NCBI GenBank assembly: GCA_937877545.1
Contig: CALFJE010000110.1
Span: 1 to 10,677 of the forward strand
Direction: 5' to 3'
DNA length: 10,677 nt
Source of the DNA: an uncultured Selenomonadales bacterium
GTDB lineage: Bacteria; Bacillota; Negativicutes; Selenomonadales; Selenomonadaceae
A program made the translations under genes and the position numbers. The number at the start of each line of letters is the position of its first letter. Positions within the stretch are counted from its first letter, which is position 1. Below, in pieces: positions 1-6,431 of the stretch. The notes below the pieces were generated by a model that ran no database searches, was not told the origin of the DNA, and worked only from the letters and a program-made list of their open reading frames with translations.

Positions 1-13
1 GGGGGGGGGGGGG
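1..13. other. Poly-G run at window edge
   Basis: Thirteen consecutive G residues open the window, directly before the open frame of a truncated aminotransferase gene. No conserved part of that protein family would be encoded by such a run. It is best explained as a no-signal artefact of two-colour sequencing chemistry or as an assembly end, so the first bases should not be trusted as genomic. Confidence 0.7.
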
Positions 14-14
14 T

Positions 15-671
15 ATGTATATGCCCGGCAAAGAAGCCGAAGCTGTTATTTACTCCTTTCAAGCCGTGAAAAATTTGCCGACTGCGGACAGCGGGATGCT
101 CTGTTTCAAGGACGGTAATCTGGACACCATCGCTCGGCAAAAGGGCTGGCTCGGCATAAACAAGGACACCTACGCACGTTCGACGGACAGCGGCAATTAC
201 AAGTGGCGTTATAATGTCGAATACCTCGGCGATAAATATCACGGCAACTCGATTATGGCGTCAATCGGCTTGGTTCAGCTCAAGTATTTGGACAGGGATA
301 ACGCTTATCGTGCGCAAATGGTTCGCTGGTATCGCGACAGGCTTTCAGCTTACCCCGAATACGTTAAACTCATCACCGTGCCCAAAGAATGTCAGTCCTC
401 CAATCATCTCTTCCAAATTATCGTGAACAATCGCGACGAGCTGATTCTCTGGCTCAACAAGTGCGGAATTGCGCCGGGCGTTCACTACGTCGACAATACC
501 AACTACCCAATGTACAGCTACGCTAAGGGAACTTGTCCCCGCGCTGCGTTTGCGAGTGAACATGTCTTGTCATTGCCTTTGCACATGGACTTGACTTTTA
601 ACGACGTGCAATTTATTTGCGACGAGGTTATTAAATTCGTCAAGATGAACGAGAAACTTCAGGTGGGCTGA
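15..671 (+). CDS. DegT/DnrJ/EryC1 family PLP-dependent sugar aminotransferase, 5'-truncated
   Basis: This is the C-terminal 218 residues of an aminotransferase that transfers an amino group to a keto-sugar nucleotide in the cytoplasm, a step in making amino sugars for surface glycans. The motif SFQAVKNLPTADSG (about residues 14-27) is the family's cofactor segment, and Lys19 should form the Schiff base with PLP. The later NVEYLGDKYHGNSIMASIGLVQL-type stretch (about residues 68-90) and the HVLSLPLHMDLT segment near the C-terminus are also typical. Family members run near 370-400 residues, so roughly 160-180 N-terminal residues lie beyond the window. The ATG at 15 is therefore only the first Met in the open frame, not the real start. 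The stop codon directly abuts the ATG of the acetyltransferase, so the two are co-transcribed. The exact sugar product cannot be named. Confidence 0.88.
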   Translation: MYMPGKEAEAVIYSFQAVKNLPTADSGMLCFKDGNLDTIARQKGWLGINKDTYARSTDSGNYKWRYNVEYLGDKYHGNSIMASIGLVQLKYLDRDNAYRAQMVRWYRDRLSAYPEYVKLITVPKECQSSNHLFQIIVNNRDELILWLNKCGIAPGVHYVDNTNYPMYSYAKGTCPRAAFASEHVLSLPLHMDLTFNDVQFICDEVIKFVKMNEKLQVG

Positions 672-1211
672 ATGGTTACGGCAGATATAATCGGAAAATA
701 CGTGACGTTGAGTTCGGCGACAGTGGAAGATGCAGAATTTTCGCTGGCAATCCGTCAAGATCCGAAAATGACGCTTTACCTGCCTTGGCTGGATATTTCC
801 GTTGAGCAACAAGTTGCGTGGATAAAAAAGCAACGCGAAGCCGAAGGCGATTATTTCTTTATCGTCCGCAACAAAGACTGTGAACGCAAAGGCGTTATCG
901 GCATATATGATTTTCGCGGCGACACGGCGGGTATAGGGCGCGTCGCTATGAAAAGCGGATTTTTCGGCAACCGTGAGGCGTTCCTCATGACGATGCGTTT
1001 CGCGTTTAAAGAGCTTGGCTTGAATAAATTAGCCGATTGGGTTTACGCCGAAAATGCTCGCGCCATAAAATTTTTTGAATTCTTTGGAGCGCATATGACC
1101 GCGCCTCACTTTGACGAACAGCGAAACATAAACATTAGGGATTTCTATTATTTGGCTGACGAATTCGACGCAATGGCAGAGCGCGTGACAAAAATCATCT
1201 GCCCGGACTGA
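672..1211 (+). CDS. GNAT family N-acetyltransferase (RimJ/RimL-like)
   Basis: This 179-residue protein fits the RimJ/RimL-like branch of the GNAT acetyl-CoA-dependent acetyltransferases. It opens with the usual beta strand 'KYVTLSSATVEDAEFSLAIRQ'-like region followed by a variable arm. The central part carries GVIGIYDF, GRVAMKSGFFG and a helix, and the C-terminal motif LADWVYAENARAIKFFEFFGA (about residues 119-139) is the typical RimL-like strand-helix where an N-x-x-A-I-x-x-x-x-x-x-G pattern is expected. Its ATG begins immediately after the aminotransferase stop (TGA-ATG), implying translational coupling. With a sugar aminotransferase in front, the likely role is acetylating the newly formed amino group on a nucleotide sugar, as in known aminotransferase/N-acetyltransferase pairs such as PseC/PseH or FdtB/FdtC. 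That substrate is inferred from context; ribosomal-protein acetylation is the alternative. Confidence 0.8.
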   Translation: MVTADIIGKYVTLSSATVEDAEFSLAIRQDPKMTLYLPWLDISVEQQVAWIKKQREAEGDYFFIVRNKDCERKGVIGIYDFRGDTAGIGRVAMKSGFFGNREAFLMTMRFAFKELGLNKLADWVYAENARAIKFFEFFGAHMTAPHFDEQRNINIRDFYYLADEFDAMAERVTKIICPD

Positions 1212-1228
1212 AAAGTTTTGCTTTCAAA

Positions 1229-1253
1229 CCCCCGTTGGGGGCTTATTTTTTTT
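1229..1253 (+). terminator. Rho-independent terminator after the glycan genes
   Basis: CCCCC (1229-1233), loop GTT, GGGGG (1237-1241) is followed by CTTA and eight T residues. The short pure-GC stem plus T-run lies 18 bases past the acetyltransferase stop. A near copy occurs at 8949-8973, and the T-run is part of a longer shared module, so it may also have a promoter-side role. Confidence 0.75.
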
Positions 1254-1273
1254 ACGCGGGCGGCTTAGAATTC
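1242..1273 (+). promoter_or_regulatory. Conserved promoter-like module upstream of the NikB-type gene
   Basis: The 32 bases from CTTA through TTAGAATTC match 25 of 32 ungapped positions of 8961-8992, upstream of the NikD-type gene. TAGAAT at 1266-1271 would be the -10 box. No good -35 sits 17 bp upstream; the T-run occupies that place. The -10 ends only seven bases before the ATG at 1279, so the transcript would be nearly leaderless, in line with the lack of a clear Shine-Dalgarno there. Confidence 0.45.
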
Positions 1274-1278
1274 GGCGC

Positions 1279-2196
1279 ATGAAAAAATACTTTTTAATGC
1301 GGCTCGTCCAACTGATACCGATTTTGTTCGGGATAACGTTCCTGACGTTCGGCATGATGCAATTCACGTCCGACGACGCCGTCGACATAATCTACGAACA
1401 ATCGGGCAGCGTGGCTGAGGAAATTAAAGCCGCCAAACGTGCCGAGCTGGGACTCGATAAGCCGTTCCTCGTGCAATACGGGCGGTGGCTCGGCGGCGTG
1501 CTTACGGGCGATATGGGGCGTTCGTTTATCAGCGGCAAGCTTGTCTTTGAGACGTTCGCCGACAAACTCCCCGCCACGATTGAGTTAATGCTTGCGTCAA
1601 TCCTGCTGACGATTTTTATCGCGACGCCCGTCGGTATCCTCGCCGCCATAAATCAAAATCGCCCGCTCGATTGGCTGATACGGGCGTTAAGTTTCGTCGG
1701 CAACTCCATGCCGAATTTTTTTGCGGGGCTGTTGCTGATATACTTCCTCGCGCTCAAGCTGAATCTGTTGCCGATAATCGGGCAAAGCGTGATTATGCCC
1801 GCGTTGACGCTTACAATCGCCATGGGCGCAAAATACACGCGACAAATCCGCGCAGTCGTACTTGAGGAACTGGATAAGCCTTATGTGACGGGAGCGCGAA
1901 GTCGCGGCGTCCCGGAGCTGACGATTTTAACCAAAAGCGTCCTGCGCTCGACGCTAATCACGATTATCACGCTGATTGCGCTGTCGGTCGGCTCGCTACT
2001 CGGCGGCACGGCGATTGTCGAAACGATATTCATGTGGGACGGCGTTGGGAAAATGGCTGTCGACGCGATACTGACCCGCGACTACCCGCTGATTCAAGCC
2101 TACGTGGTGTGGATGGCGATAATCTACGTGCTGGTGAACTTGGCGGCGGACTTGCTGTATCACCGGCTCGACCCGCGTGTTCGTTACAGAGGATAG
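1279..2196 (+). CDS. ABC transporter permease, NikB/DppB/OppB family
   Basis: This 305-residue inner-membrane subunit is one half of the translocation channel of a nickel/dipeptide/oligopeptide-type importer. The N-terminus (MKKYFLMRLVQLIPILFGIT) is the hallmark first membrane helix of the DppB/NikB group, followed by the extracytoplasmic loop with AELGLDKPFLVQYGRWL and GDMGRSF (about residues 55-82). Five further hydrophobic segments follow. The cytoplasmic EAA-type coupling loop is YVTGARSRGVPELTILTKSVL (about residues 203-223), and the C-terminus LADLLYHRLDPRVRYRG is canonical. Length is normal for the family. It heads an operon with the M20-like gene three bases downstream and a NikC-type permease beyond. 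The ATG was chosen because it gives the family N-terminus; the ribosome site is weak and a leaderless transcript is possible. Peptide, nickel and opine-metal members cannot be separated by sequence alone. Confidence 0.92.
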   Translation: MKKYFLMRLVQLIPILFGITFLTFGMMQFTSDDAVDIIYEQSGSVAEEIKAAKRAELGLDKPFLVQYGRWLGGVLTGDMGRSFISGKLVFETFADKLPATIELMLASILLTIFIATPVGILAAINQNRPLDWLIRALSFVGNSMPNFFAGLLLIYFLALKLNLLPIIGQSVIMPALTLTIAMGAKYTRQIRAVVLEELDKPYVTGARSRGVPELTILTKSVLRSTLITIITLIALSVGSLLGGTAIVETIFMWDGVGKMAVDAILTRDYPLIQAYVVWMAIIYVLVNLAADLLYHRLDPRVRYRG

Positions 2197-2199
2197 CTT

Positions 2200-3141
2200 A
2201 TGAATTCTGGGATTTTAAATTGGATTGAGCGCGACAAATCGGAGCTTGTGAATTTCTGCGCGGCTTTGGTTCGTTGCAACACGTCTTGCAGTCACGGCGA
2301 CACGCGCTCGGCAATGGAGCTTATCAAGAATTATTTCGCGGCGGAGGGCATTGACTTTCAAGAGTTAGCGGCTTGCAAGACCATGCCGAATTTGCCCGCC
2401 GGCGACGCAAGTGCTTGGTCGGTTAAGCCGTGGAGCGGCACGATTAAAAACGGCAACCGCCTGAAGGATAATCTGCGCGGACGCCTGACGTTGACGTTGG
2501 TATCGGACGAGGAAAGCGGCTGGGGACGCGGCACGGGCTTTCTGTTCGATAAGGTTCCCGACATGATGACTGCCGACGGCGTTTTGAGCGGCGAGCCTTC
2601 GGGTGTCGACGCGATAAGCTTTTCGTCGAAGGGCTGCGTTCAAATCGCGGTTAAGGTTCGCACACGCGGCGCGATTGCCGGCTACTCCAACGAAAGCAAA
2701 AATGCCGTCGAACTTGCGGCGAATCTGATTCGCGACTTGAAGGGCTTGGAGGATTTTCCCGTGACTTTGCCTGACGAATTGCGGAGCTTTATGGACGCTG
2801 ACGGTTATAAGGCGGCTCACGAACGGATTAGGGGCGCGGGTCACTTTGAGCAGCCGGCGCGTGTCACCGTCGACATTTGCACGATTAAGGGCGTCGGCAC
2901 CGACGTTGAGGGTTTGCTTGACGAGCTTAGGCGTATCGTCGCCAATTATCCCGAAGCCGCTTTGAGGATTGACGGCGTCGACTTGCCCGACATATCTCCT
3001 GCGGACGGCGACCTCGCGCAGATTTTGAGCGATACGGTTGTCGAGTTGGGTAAAGCCCGCCCGCTCTTGACGCCCGATATTGCGTTGTCGGATTGTCGTT
3101 ATTGGCGTTATCGCGGCACGCCCGCTTTGAGGTATTTGTAG
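2200..3141 (+). CDS. M20-family peptidase-like protein lacking most metal ligands (internally deleted)
   Basis: The 313-residue product is recognisably an M20 metallopeptidase (ArgE/DapE/CPG2 group). It has TMPN and PAGDASAWSVKPWSG early, TLTLVSDEESGWGRGTGFLF in the middle, SGEPSG, SSKGC and a C-terminal DIALSDCRYWRYRGTPA. Members usually have about 380-430 residues. Conserved blocks are absent at four places: between TMPN and LPAGD (the H-x-D metal motif), between IKNGN and RLKDN (the GRGxxDMKxG metal motif), between TIKG and VGTD (the GGxxxNVIP region), and after PALRYL (the C-terminal block with the last His ligand). Only the DEE and GEP ligands remain, so hydrolysis is unlikely. The reading frame is nonetheless open. 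The AGAGGA ribosome site overlaps the end of the NikB-type gene, and the stop is one base before the NikC-type ATG. It could be a decaying gene kept in frame for coupling, a pseudoenzyme, or an assembly product. Confidence 0.8.
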   Translation: MNSGILNWIERDKSELVNFCAALVRCNTSCSHGDTRSAMELIKNYFAAEGIDFQELAACKTMPNLPAGDASAWSVKPWSGTIKNGNRLKDNLRGRLTLTLVSDEESGWGRGTGFLFDKVPDMMTADGVLSGEPSGVDAISFSSKGCVQIAVKVRTRGAIAGYSNESKNAVELAANLIRDLKGLEDFPVTLPDELRSFMDADGYKAAHERIRGAGHFEQPARVTVDICTIKGVGTDVEGLLDELRRIVANYPEAALRIDGVDLPDISPADGDLAQILSDTVVELGKARPLLTPDIALSDCRYWRYRGTPALRYL

Positions 3142-3142
3142 A

Positions 3143-3955
3143 ATGCTTGATTTGCTAAGAAAGCCTTTGACGCCGTATCTGACAGCGGCGGGATTGTTAA
3201 TCTTTATCGCGGTCTTCGCGGAGCACTTGACGCCCTTTGACCCCTACGCTCAAGATTTGGAGGGGGCACTTGCTCCGCCCAACGCGACCAACTTGCTCGG
3301 CACCGACCGCTACGGGCGCGACGTGTTATCCAGAGTTATCGTCGGCTCGCAAACGACCTTGTGCGCCTCGTTGCTGTTATTGCTTACAATCTCAAGCGTC
3401 GGGAGTTTAATCGGCGCGATATGCGGCTTTCACGGCGGCAAGCTCGACGCCTTCCTTATGCGGCTCTCGGACGTATTCCTTGCCTTCCCGCAAATGGTGT
3501 TCGCTATCGCGGCGGCGGGAGCTTTGGGCGGCGGCTTGCTCAACGCGGCGGCGGCTCTTGCCGTTATCGGCTGGACTAAATACGCAAGGATAGCGCGGAG
3601 TCTAGTCCTGTCGATTCGCTCCATGCCCTACTTCGACGCGGCGAAAATGGCAGGCTCCTCCTCGGCGGCGATTTTATTCCTGCACGTCTTGCCCAATATC
3701 GCGGGTACAATCCTCGTTACGGCGGCTCTCGACCTCGGTACAATCATCATGGAATTGGCGGGGCTTTCATTCCTCGGACTCGGAGCAATGCCGCCAACTG
3801 CCGAATGGGGCGCGATGATGAATAACGGGCGGTCAATGTTGCAAACCGCGCCGTGGGTTATCCTTGCGCCGGGCACCGCCATTTTCTTAACCGTTGCGAC
3901 GTTCAATCTTTTGGGCGATAAGCTCCGCGACTTCATGGGAGGTGACAGGTCTTGA
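3143..3955 (+). CDS. ABC transporter permease, NikC/DppC/OppC family
   Basis: This 270-residue inner-membrane protein is the second channel subunit, partner of the NikB-type permease at 1279. After the first membrane helix (about residues 13-28) comes the family loop LTPFDPYAQD...APPNATNLLGTDRYGRDVLSRVIVGSQ (about residues 29-69, quoted in part), whose LGTDxxGRDVLSR motif is diagnostic of DppC/NikC/OppC. Further hydrophobic helices follow. The coupling loop includes RSMPYFDAAKMAGSSSAAILFLHVLP with the expected A-x-x-x-G spacing, and the C-terminal LGLGAMPPTAEWGAMMNNGR segment is canonical. It starts one base after the M20-like stop and its TGA overlaps the TTG start of the next gene, so the four genes form one transcription unit. 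Several Gly/Ala-rich tracts reflect high local GC. Confidence 0.92.
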   Translation: MLDLLRKPLTPYLTAAGLLIFIAVFAEHLTPFDPYAQDLEGALAPPNATNLLGTDRYGRDVLSRVIVGSQTTLCASLLLLLTISSVGSLIGAICGFHGGKLDAFLMRLSDVFLAFPQMVFAIAAAGALGGGLLNAAAALAVIGWTKYARIARSLVLSIRSMPYFDAAKMAGSSSAAILFLHVLPNIAGTILVTAALDLGTIIMELAGLSFLGLGAMPPTAEWGAMMNNGRSMLQTAPWVILAPGTAIFLTVATFNLLGDKLRDFMGGDRS

Positions 3956-4332
3956 GGAAATTTCTAACGACGTTGATTATCCTGCTGATGTTTTCCGCGC
4001 AGGTCGAGGCAATTTCTTATGAGGATTCGACGTTCGCGATTGACGCCATCAATCAAAAGCTTCGCGCTTGGAAGTGCACGCCGCTTAAGATTTGGTACGC
4101 GGGCGACGAGTGCAACAACGCCGAGAATATCGCCTACATGAACGAGTTGGCGGCAGGGCACGGCTTCGAGCAAAAATTTACGGCGTGCATGGTTTTCTAC
4201 AGCGATTTTCGTTCACCGCCCGACGACGGAAAAATTTCCGCTTGGAATCCCGATACCGATTATAAAAATTGGTCGTGGTACTTCGGATTTTACGACGACG
4301 GCACGTGGAAACTCCTGACTTGGGGCTACTAA
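3952..4332 (+). CDS. Small secreted protein of unknown function, coupled to the permease gene
   Basis: I do not recognise this 126-residue protein. It begins at a TTG overlapping the TGA of the NikC-type gene (TTGA), with GGGAGG about nine bases upstream, so translation is coupled. Residues 1-20 form a clear signal peptide: MRK, a hydrophobic core, then AQVEA with probable cleavage after Ala20. There is no lipobox. The mature part of about 106 residues holds three cysteines (42, 54, 79), His70, many acidic residues, and a very aromatic C-terminal third with repeated Trp and Tyr (WNPDTDYKNWSWYFGFYDDG). It should be periplasmic or extracellular. Its position in an importer operon suggests an accessory role, for example substrate or metal capture, but nothing in the sequence proves this. 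Confidence 0.75.
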   Translation: MRKFLTTLIILLMFSAQVEAISYEDSTFAIDAINQKLRAWKCTPLKIWYAGDECNNAENIAYMNELAAGHGFEQKFTACMVFYSDFRSPPDDGKISAWNPDTDYKNWSWYFGFYDDGTWKLLTWGY

Positions 4333-4359
4333 CGGCAACCAGAAATTATGAATCTGCAA

Positions 4360-4378
4360 TGATAATCGATTATAATCA
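4360..4378 (+). promoter_or_regulatory. AT-rich palindromic operator candidate overlapping a consensus -10 box
   Basis: ATAATCGATTAT (4362-4373) is a perfect 12-bp palindrome, extendable to TGATAAT-CG-ATTATAA with one mismatch. A perfect TATAAT (4371-4376) overlaps its right arm. No clear -35 lies 16-18 bp upstream. The half-sites resemble Fur-type TGATAAT arms, but the spacing is not the usual 7-1-7. If a promoter, it would give the receptor gene a leader of almost 400 bases. Confidence 0.35.
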
Positions 4379-4415
4379 AAATCAATCGCTGTTCCGAGCA
4401 CGATAAATTTTCGGG

Positions 4416-4433
4416 CGATTTTCGCCAAAATCG
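4416..4433. repeat. Inverted repeat CGATTTT-CGCC-AAAATCG
   Basis: A perfect 7-bp stem with a 4-base loop lies in the gap before the receptor gene. An alternative fold pairs GGCGA (4414-4418) with TCGCC (4422-4426). There is no T-run after it, so it is not a standard terminator; an operator or RNA leader stem is possible. Confidence 0.4.
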
Positions 4434-4776
4434 GGCATCTCCCCCTCCGGCGATTTGAAGGCTTGGGCTGAAATCGGCTCCTCCGCCAAAAATCGTAAAA
4501 TGAAAGCGAAATGTAATCTAACATCAAAAATCGGCGAATTTCGAGCCTCAACGCGCTCCTTGACACGCCCGAAAACGAATCGAGGAAAAAATTTAATTAT
4601 ACCCATCTTGTCAAGAGTGCTCCGAAACTGAAAAACCGCTGAATTGCCCCCTTGAATCTGAAAGAATTTCTGATTGTTAACCAAAATCGCCGAGGTTTGG
4701 AAATTGATTCTGAAAGAGGGTTAACATTTAGCGGCGCGAATCATGAAAAAGTGCTGTATTTTGGGAGGTATGTGCA

Positions 4777-6303
4777 ATGAAAAAAATTTTTGCGGGAATC
4801 TGCGCGGCGGGCTTGCTGATGAGCGGTTGCGGCGGCGAAAAGGCGGCTTCCGACGACGCGAAGACATTCACCTACGGCACGGTGGCTTACGGCGTGGCTA
4901 TGGAAAACGTCGGCACCAATCCGCACGACAGCTACAGCGGCTGGAGCACCCTCCGCTACGGCATTGGCGAGACGCTCTTTAAGTTCAACGAACATATGGA
5001 GCTTGAGCCGTGGCTTGCCGACAGTTTCGAGCAGGTCGACGACTTCACCGTCCGAATTAAAATCAATGACGCCGCAACCTTCTCCAACGGCAAAAAAGTC
5101 GACGGCGCGGCAGTTAAGGCTTGCCTCGAACACCTTATCGCAAATCACGACCGCGCTCCCCGCAACTTGAAAATCTCCGCCATTGACGCCGACGGGCAAT
5201 TCGTCACCATTAAATCCGCCGAGAAAGTCCCCGCGCTCCTTAACTACCTGAGCGACCCCTACGGCTGTATCGTCGACGTGGCGGCGGGCTTCAACGATAA
5301 CATTGCGACCGGCACGGGGGCTTACAAAGCCGTCAAGGTAACCGACACGCAGATTGACCTCGTCGCCAACGAAAATTATTGGGGCAACGTCAAGCCTAAG
5401 CTCGACAAGGTTGTCGTCAAGAGCATAACCGACGGCGATACGCTTACCATGGCTATGCAAAACGGCGAACTCGACGCGGCGCAAGGCTTGCCCTACTCCA
5501 GCCTGCAACTGTTCAAGGACGGCTATAAACTTTCGCAGGTTGAAACGTCGCGTGTCTACCAAGCCGCCTTCAATTTCAAGACGCCCGCCCTTCAAGACCT
5601 CAACGTTCGCCGCGCTGTTTCCATGGCGATTGACAAGGAGAATTTCTGCAAGGTTTTGCTCAACGGCAACGGCACGCCCGCGATTGGCGCGTTCCCCGCG
5701 AATCTGCCCTTCGGCGGCGATAGAGTTCATACGGTCGGCTACGATCTCGACGGCGCGCGGCAACTTTTAAGTGCGGCGGGTTGGCGCGACTCGGACGGCG
5801 ACGGCTACGTCGACAAGGACGGCAATAATCTGGAGCTGCGTTGGCTGACTTACACCTCGCGTCAAGAGTTGCCCTTGCTTGCCGAAGCCGCGCAGGCGTC
5901 CCTTAAGCAAATCGGTATCAAGCTCAACGTCAACGCCACCGATAACTATAAGACGTTCCTCAAGAGCGGCGATTATGACATTTTCAGCAAGGCGATTGTG
6001 ACGGCTCCGACGGGCGACGGCGAATATTACTTCACGAGCCATATCGTCCCCGGCGCGGTCGATAATGCCGGCAACTACGACAGCGCGGCGATTGCGGCTT
6101 TGGAGGAGGAATTGCATAACACGTTCGGCGCGGATAAGCGGGCGGAGCTTGCCGTCAAGATGTCTCAGCAAGTTTTGGACGACAGCGCGTTGATTTATGC
6201 GTCGCATTTGCGGATGTCGTTTGTGATGAAACCGAACGTCGAGGGCTTCACGGCTCACCCCTCCGACTACTACGAGATAACGCCGGAGCTTGATAAGAAC
6301 TAA
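4777..6303 (+). CDS. ABC transporter substrate-binding lipoprotein, SBP_bac_5 family (NikA/DppA/OppA type)
   Basis: This 508-residue receptor captures the substrate outside the membrane and delivers it to the NikB/NikC-type permeases. Residues 1-18 are a lipoprotein signal ending LLMSGC, with Cys18 the lipidated residue. The mature part shows the family order: YGETLF-like RYGIGETLFKFNEHMELEPWLADSFEQ (about residues 65-92, quoted in part), FSNGKKVDGAAVKACLEH, IATGTGAYKAVK, LVANENYWGNVKPKLDKV, AFNFKTPALQDLNVRRAVSMAID, and IGIKLNV near the end. A calcium-loop-like DSDGDGYVDKDG (residues 338-349) is common in this family. GGGAGG ends eight bases before the ATG, an excellent ribosome site that fixes the start. 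It stands alone after a gap of about 440 bp, so it probably has its own promoter, as often seen for highly expressed receptors. Substrate class is unresolved. Confidence 0.92.
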   Translation: MKKIFAGICAAGLLMSGCGGEKAASDDAKTFTYGTVAYGVAMENVGTNPHDSYSGWSTLRYGIGETLFKFNEHMELEPWLADSFEQVDDFTVRIKINDAATFSNGKKVDGAAVKACLEHLIANHDRAPRNLKISAIDADGQFVTIKSAEKVPALLNYLSDPYGCIVDVAAGFNDNIATGTGAYKAVKVTDTQIDLVANENYWGNVKPKLDKVVVKSITDGDTLTMAMQNGELDAAQGLPYSSLQLFKDGYKLSQVETSRVYQAAFNFKTPALQDLNVRRAVSMAIDKENFCKVLLNGNGTPAIGAFPANLPFGGDRVHTVGYDLDGARQLLSAAGWRDSDGDGYVDKDGNNLELRWLTYTSRQELPLLAEAAQASLKQIGIKLNVNATDNYKTFLKSGDYDIFSKAIVTAPTGDGEYYFTSHIVPGAVDNAGNYDSAAIAALEEELHNTFGADKRAELAVKMSQQVLDDSALIYASHLRMSFVMKPNVEGFTAHPSDYYEITPELDKN

Positions 6304-6333
6304 TTGACTCGACAATGTTCAATAATTTTTTTT
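6303..6333 (+). terminator. Weak terminator candidate after the receptor gene
   Basis: ATTGA (6303-6307) can pair with TCAAT (6319-6323), and eight T residues follow at 6326-6333. The stem is short and AT-rich, so the hairpin is weak; the T-run and its position directly after the stop are the main support. The 13 bases ATTTTTTTTACGC here (6325-6337) recur exactly at 1245-1257. Confidence 0.35.
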
Positions 6334-6343
6334 ACGCAGACAC

Positions 6344-6370
6344 TTGACATTTGTTTTTTTTTTTTATAAT
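6344..6370 (+). promoter_or_regulatory. Consensus promoter with a 12-T spacer tract
   Basis: TTGACA (6344-6349) and TATAAT (6365-6370) both match the sigma-70/sigma-A consensus perfectly. The spacer is 15 bp instead of 17 and is almost entirely T, within an uninterrupted run of 12 T (6354-6365) whose last T is the first base of the -10. Slippage in the run would change spacer length. Transcription would start near 6377, giving a leader of about 140 bases before the gene at 6519. Confidence 0.6.
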
Positions 6371-6431
6371 GGTTTCGCTGATTTTTGATTAAGGATTATT
6401 CTACGCAAGCACTACACTAATTTTCGACAGT

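Larger units (their letters stand above)
4333..4742. other. Intergenic region upstream of the receptor gene; no convincing gene
   Basis: About 410 bases separate the secreted-protein gene from the receptor leader. Open frames exist on both strands (minus 4382-4684 and 4213-4566), but they lack good ribosome sites, overlap each other or the upstream gene, and resemble no family I know. The stretch holds a perfect AT palindrome (4362-4373), a 7-bp-stem inverted repeat (4416-4433), a spaced inverted repeat CTTGACA/TGTCAAG (4559-4565 and 4609-4615), and five plus-strand copies of AAATCG (near 4428, 4471, 4490, 4528, 4684). These look more like regulatory or decayed sequence than coding DNA. I saw no tRNA and no known riboswitch. 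Confidence 0.5.

Noticed and set aside
4360..4378. Classical Fur box or NikR site
   Set aside because: Half-sites resemble TGATAAT but the spacing is off by one from the 7-1-7 Fur arrangement, and the NikR-type GTATGA/TCATAC pair is absent. It is kept only as a generic operator candidate.
4213..4684. Two overlapping minus-strand frames of 117 and 100 codons in and beside the non-coding gap
   Set aside because: They overlap each other in different frames and one runs into the secreted-protein gene. Neither has a good ribosome site or a known domain. A decayed or lineage-specific gene cannot be excluded, but there is no positive evidence.
4743..4982. Small frame beginning MKKCCILGGMCNEKN overlapping the receptor start
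   Set aside because: It has no ribosome site of its own and quickly becomes an out-of-frame reading of the receptor gene; the GGGAGG within it serves the ATG at 4777.
4741..5763. Long open frame of 340 codons on the minus strand opposite the receptor gene
   Set aside because: It mirrors a clear SBP_bac_5 gene in GC-rich DNA, has no recognisable family and no ribosome site; it is a shadow frame. The same applies to minus 5767-6315, 2365-2844 and 9068-9685.
5788..5823. EF-hand/dockerin-like calcium loop DSDGDGYVDKDG in the receptor
   Set aside because: This loop is frequent in SBP_bac_5 receptors and does not indicate a cellulosomal or calcium-sensor function.
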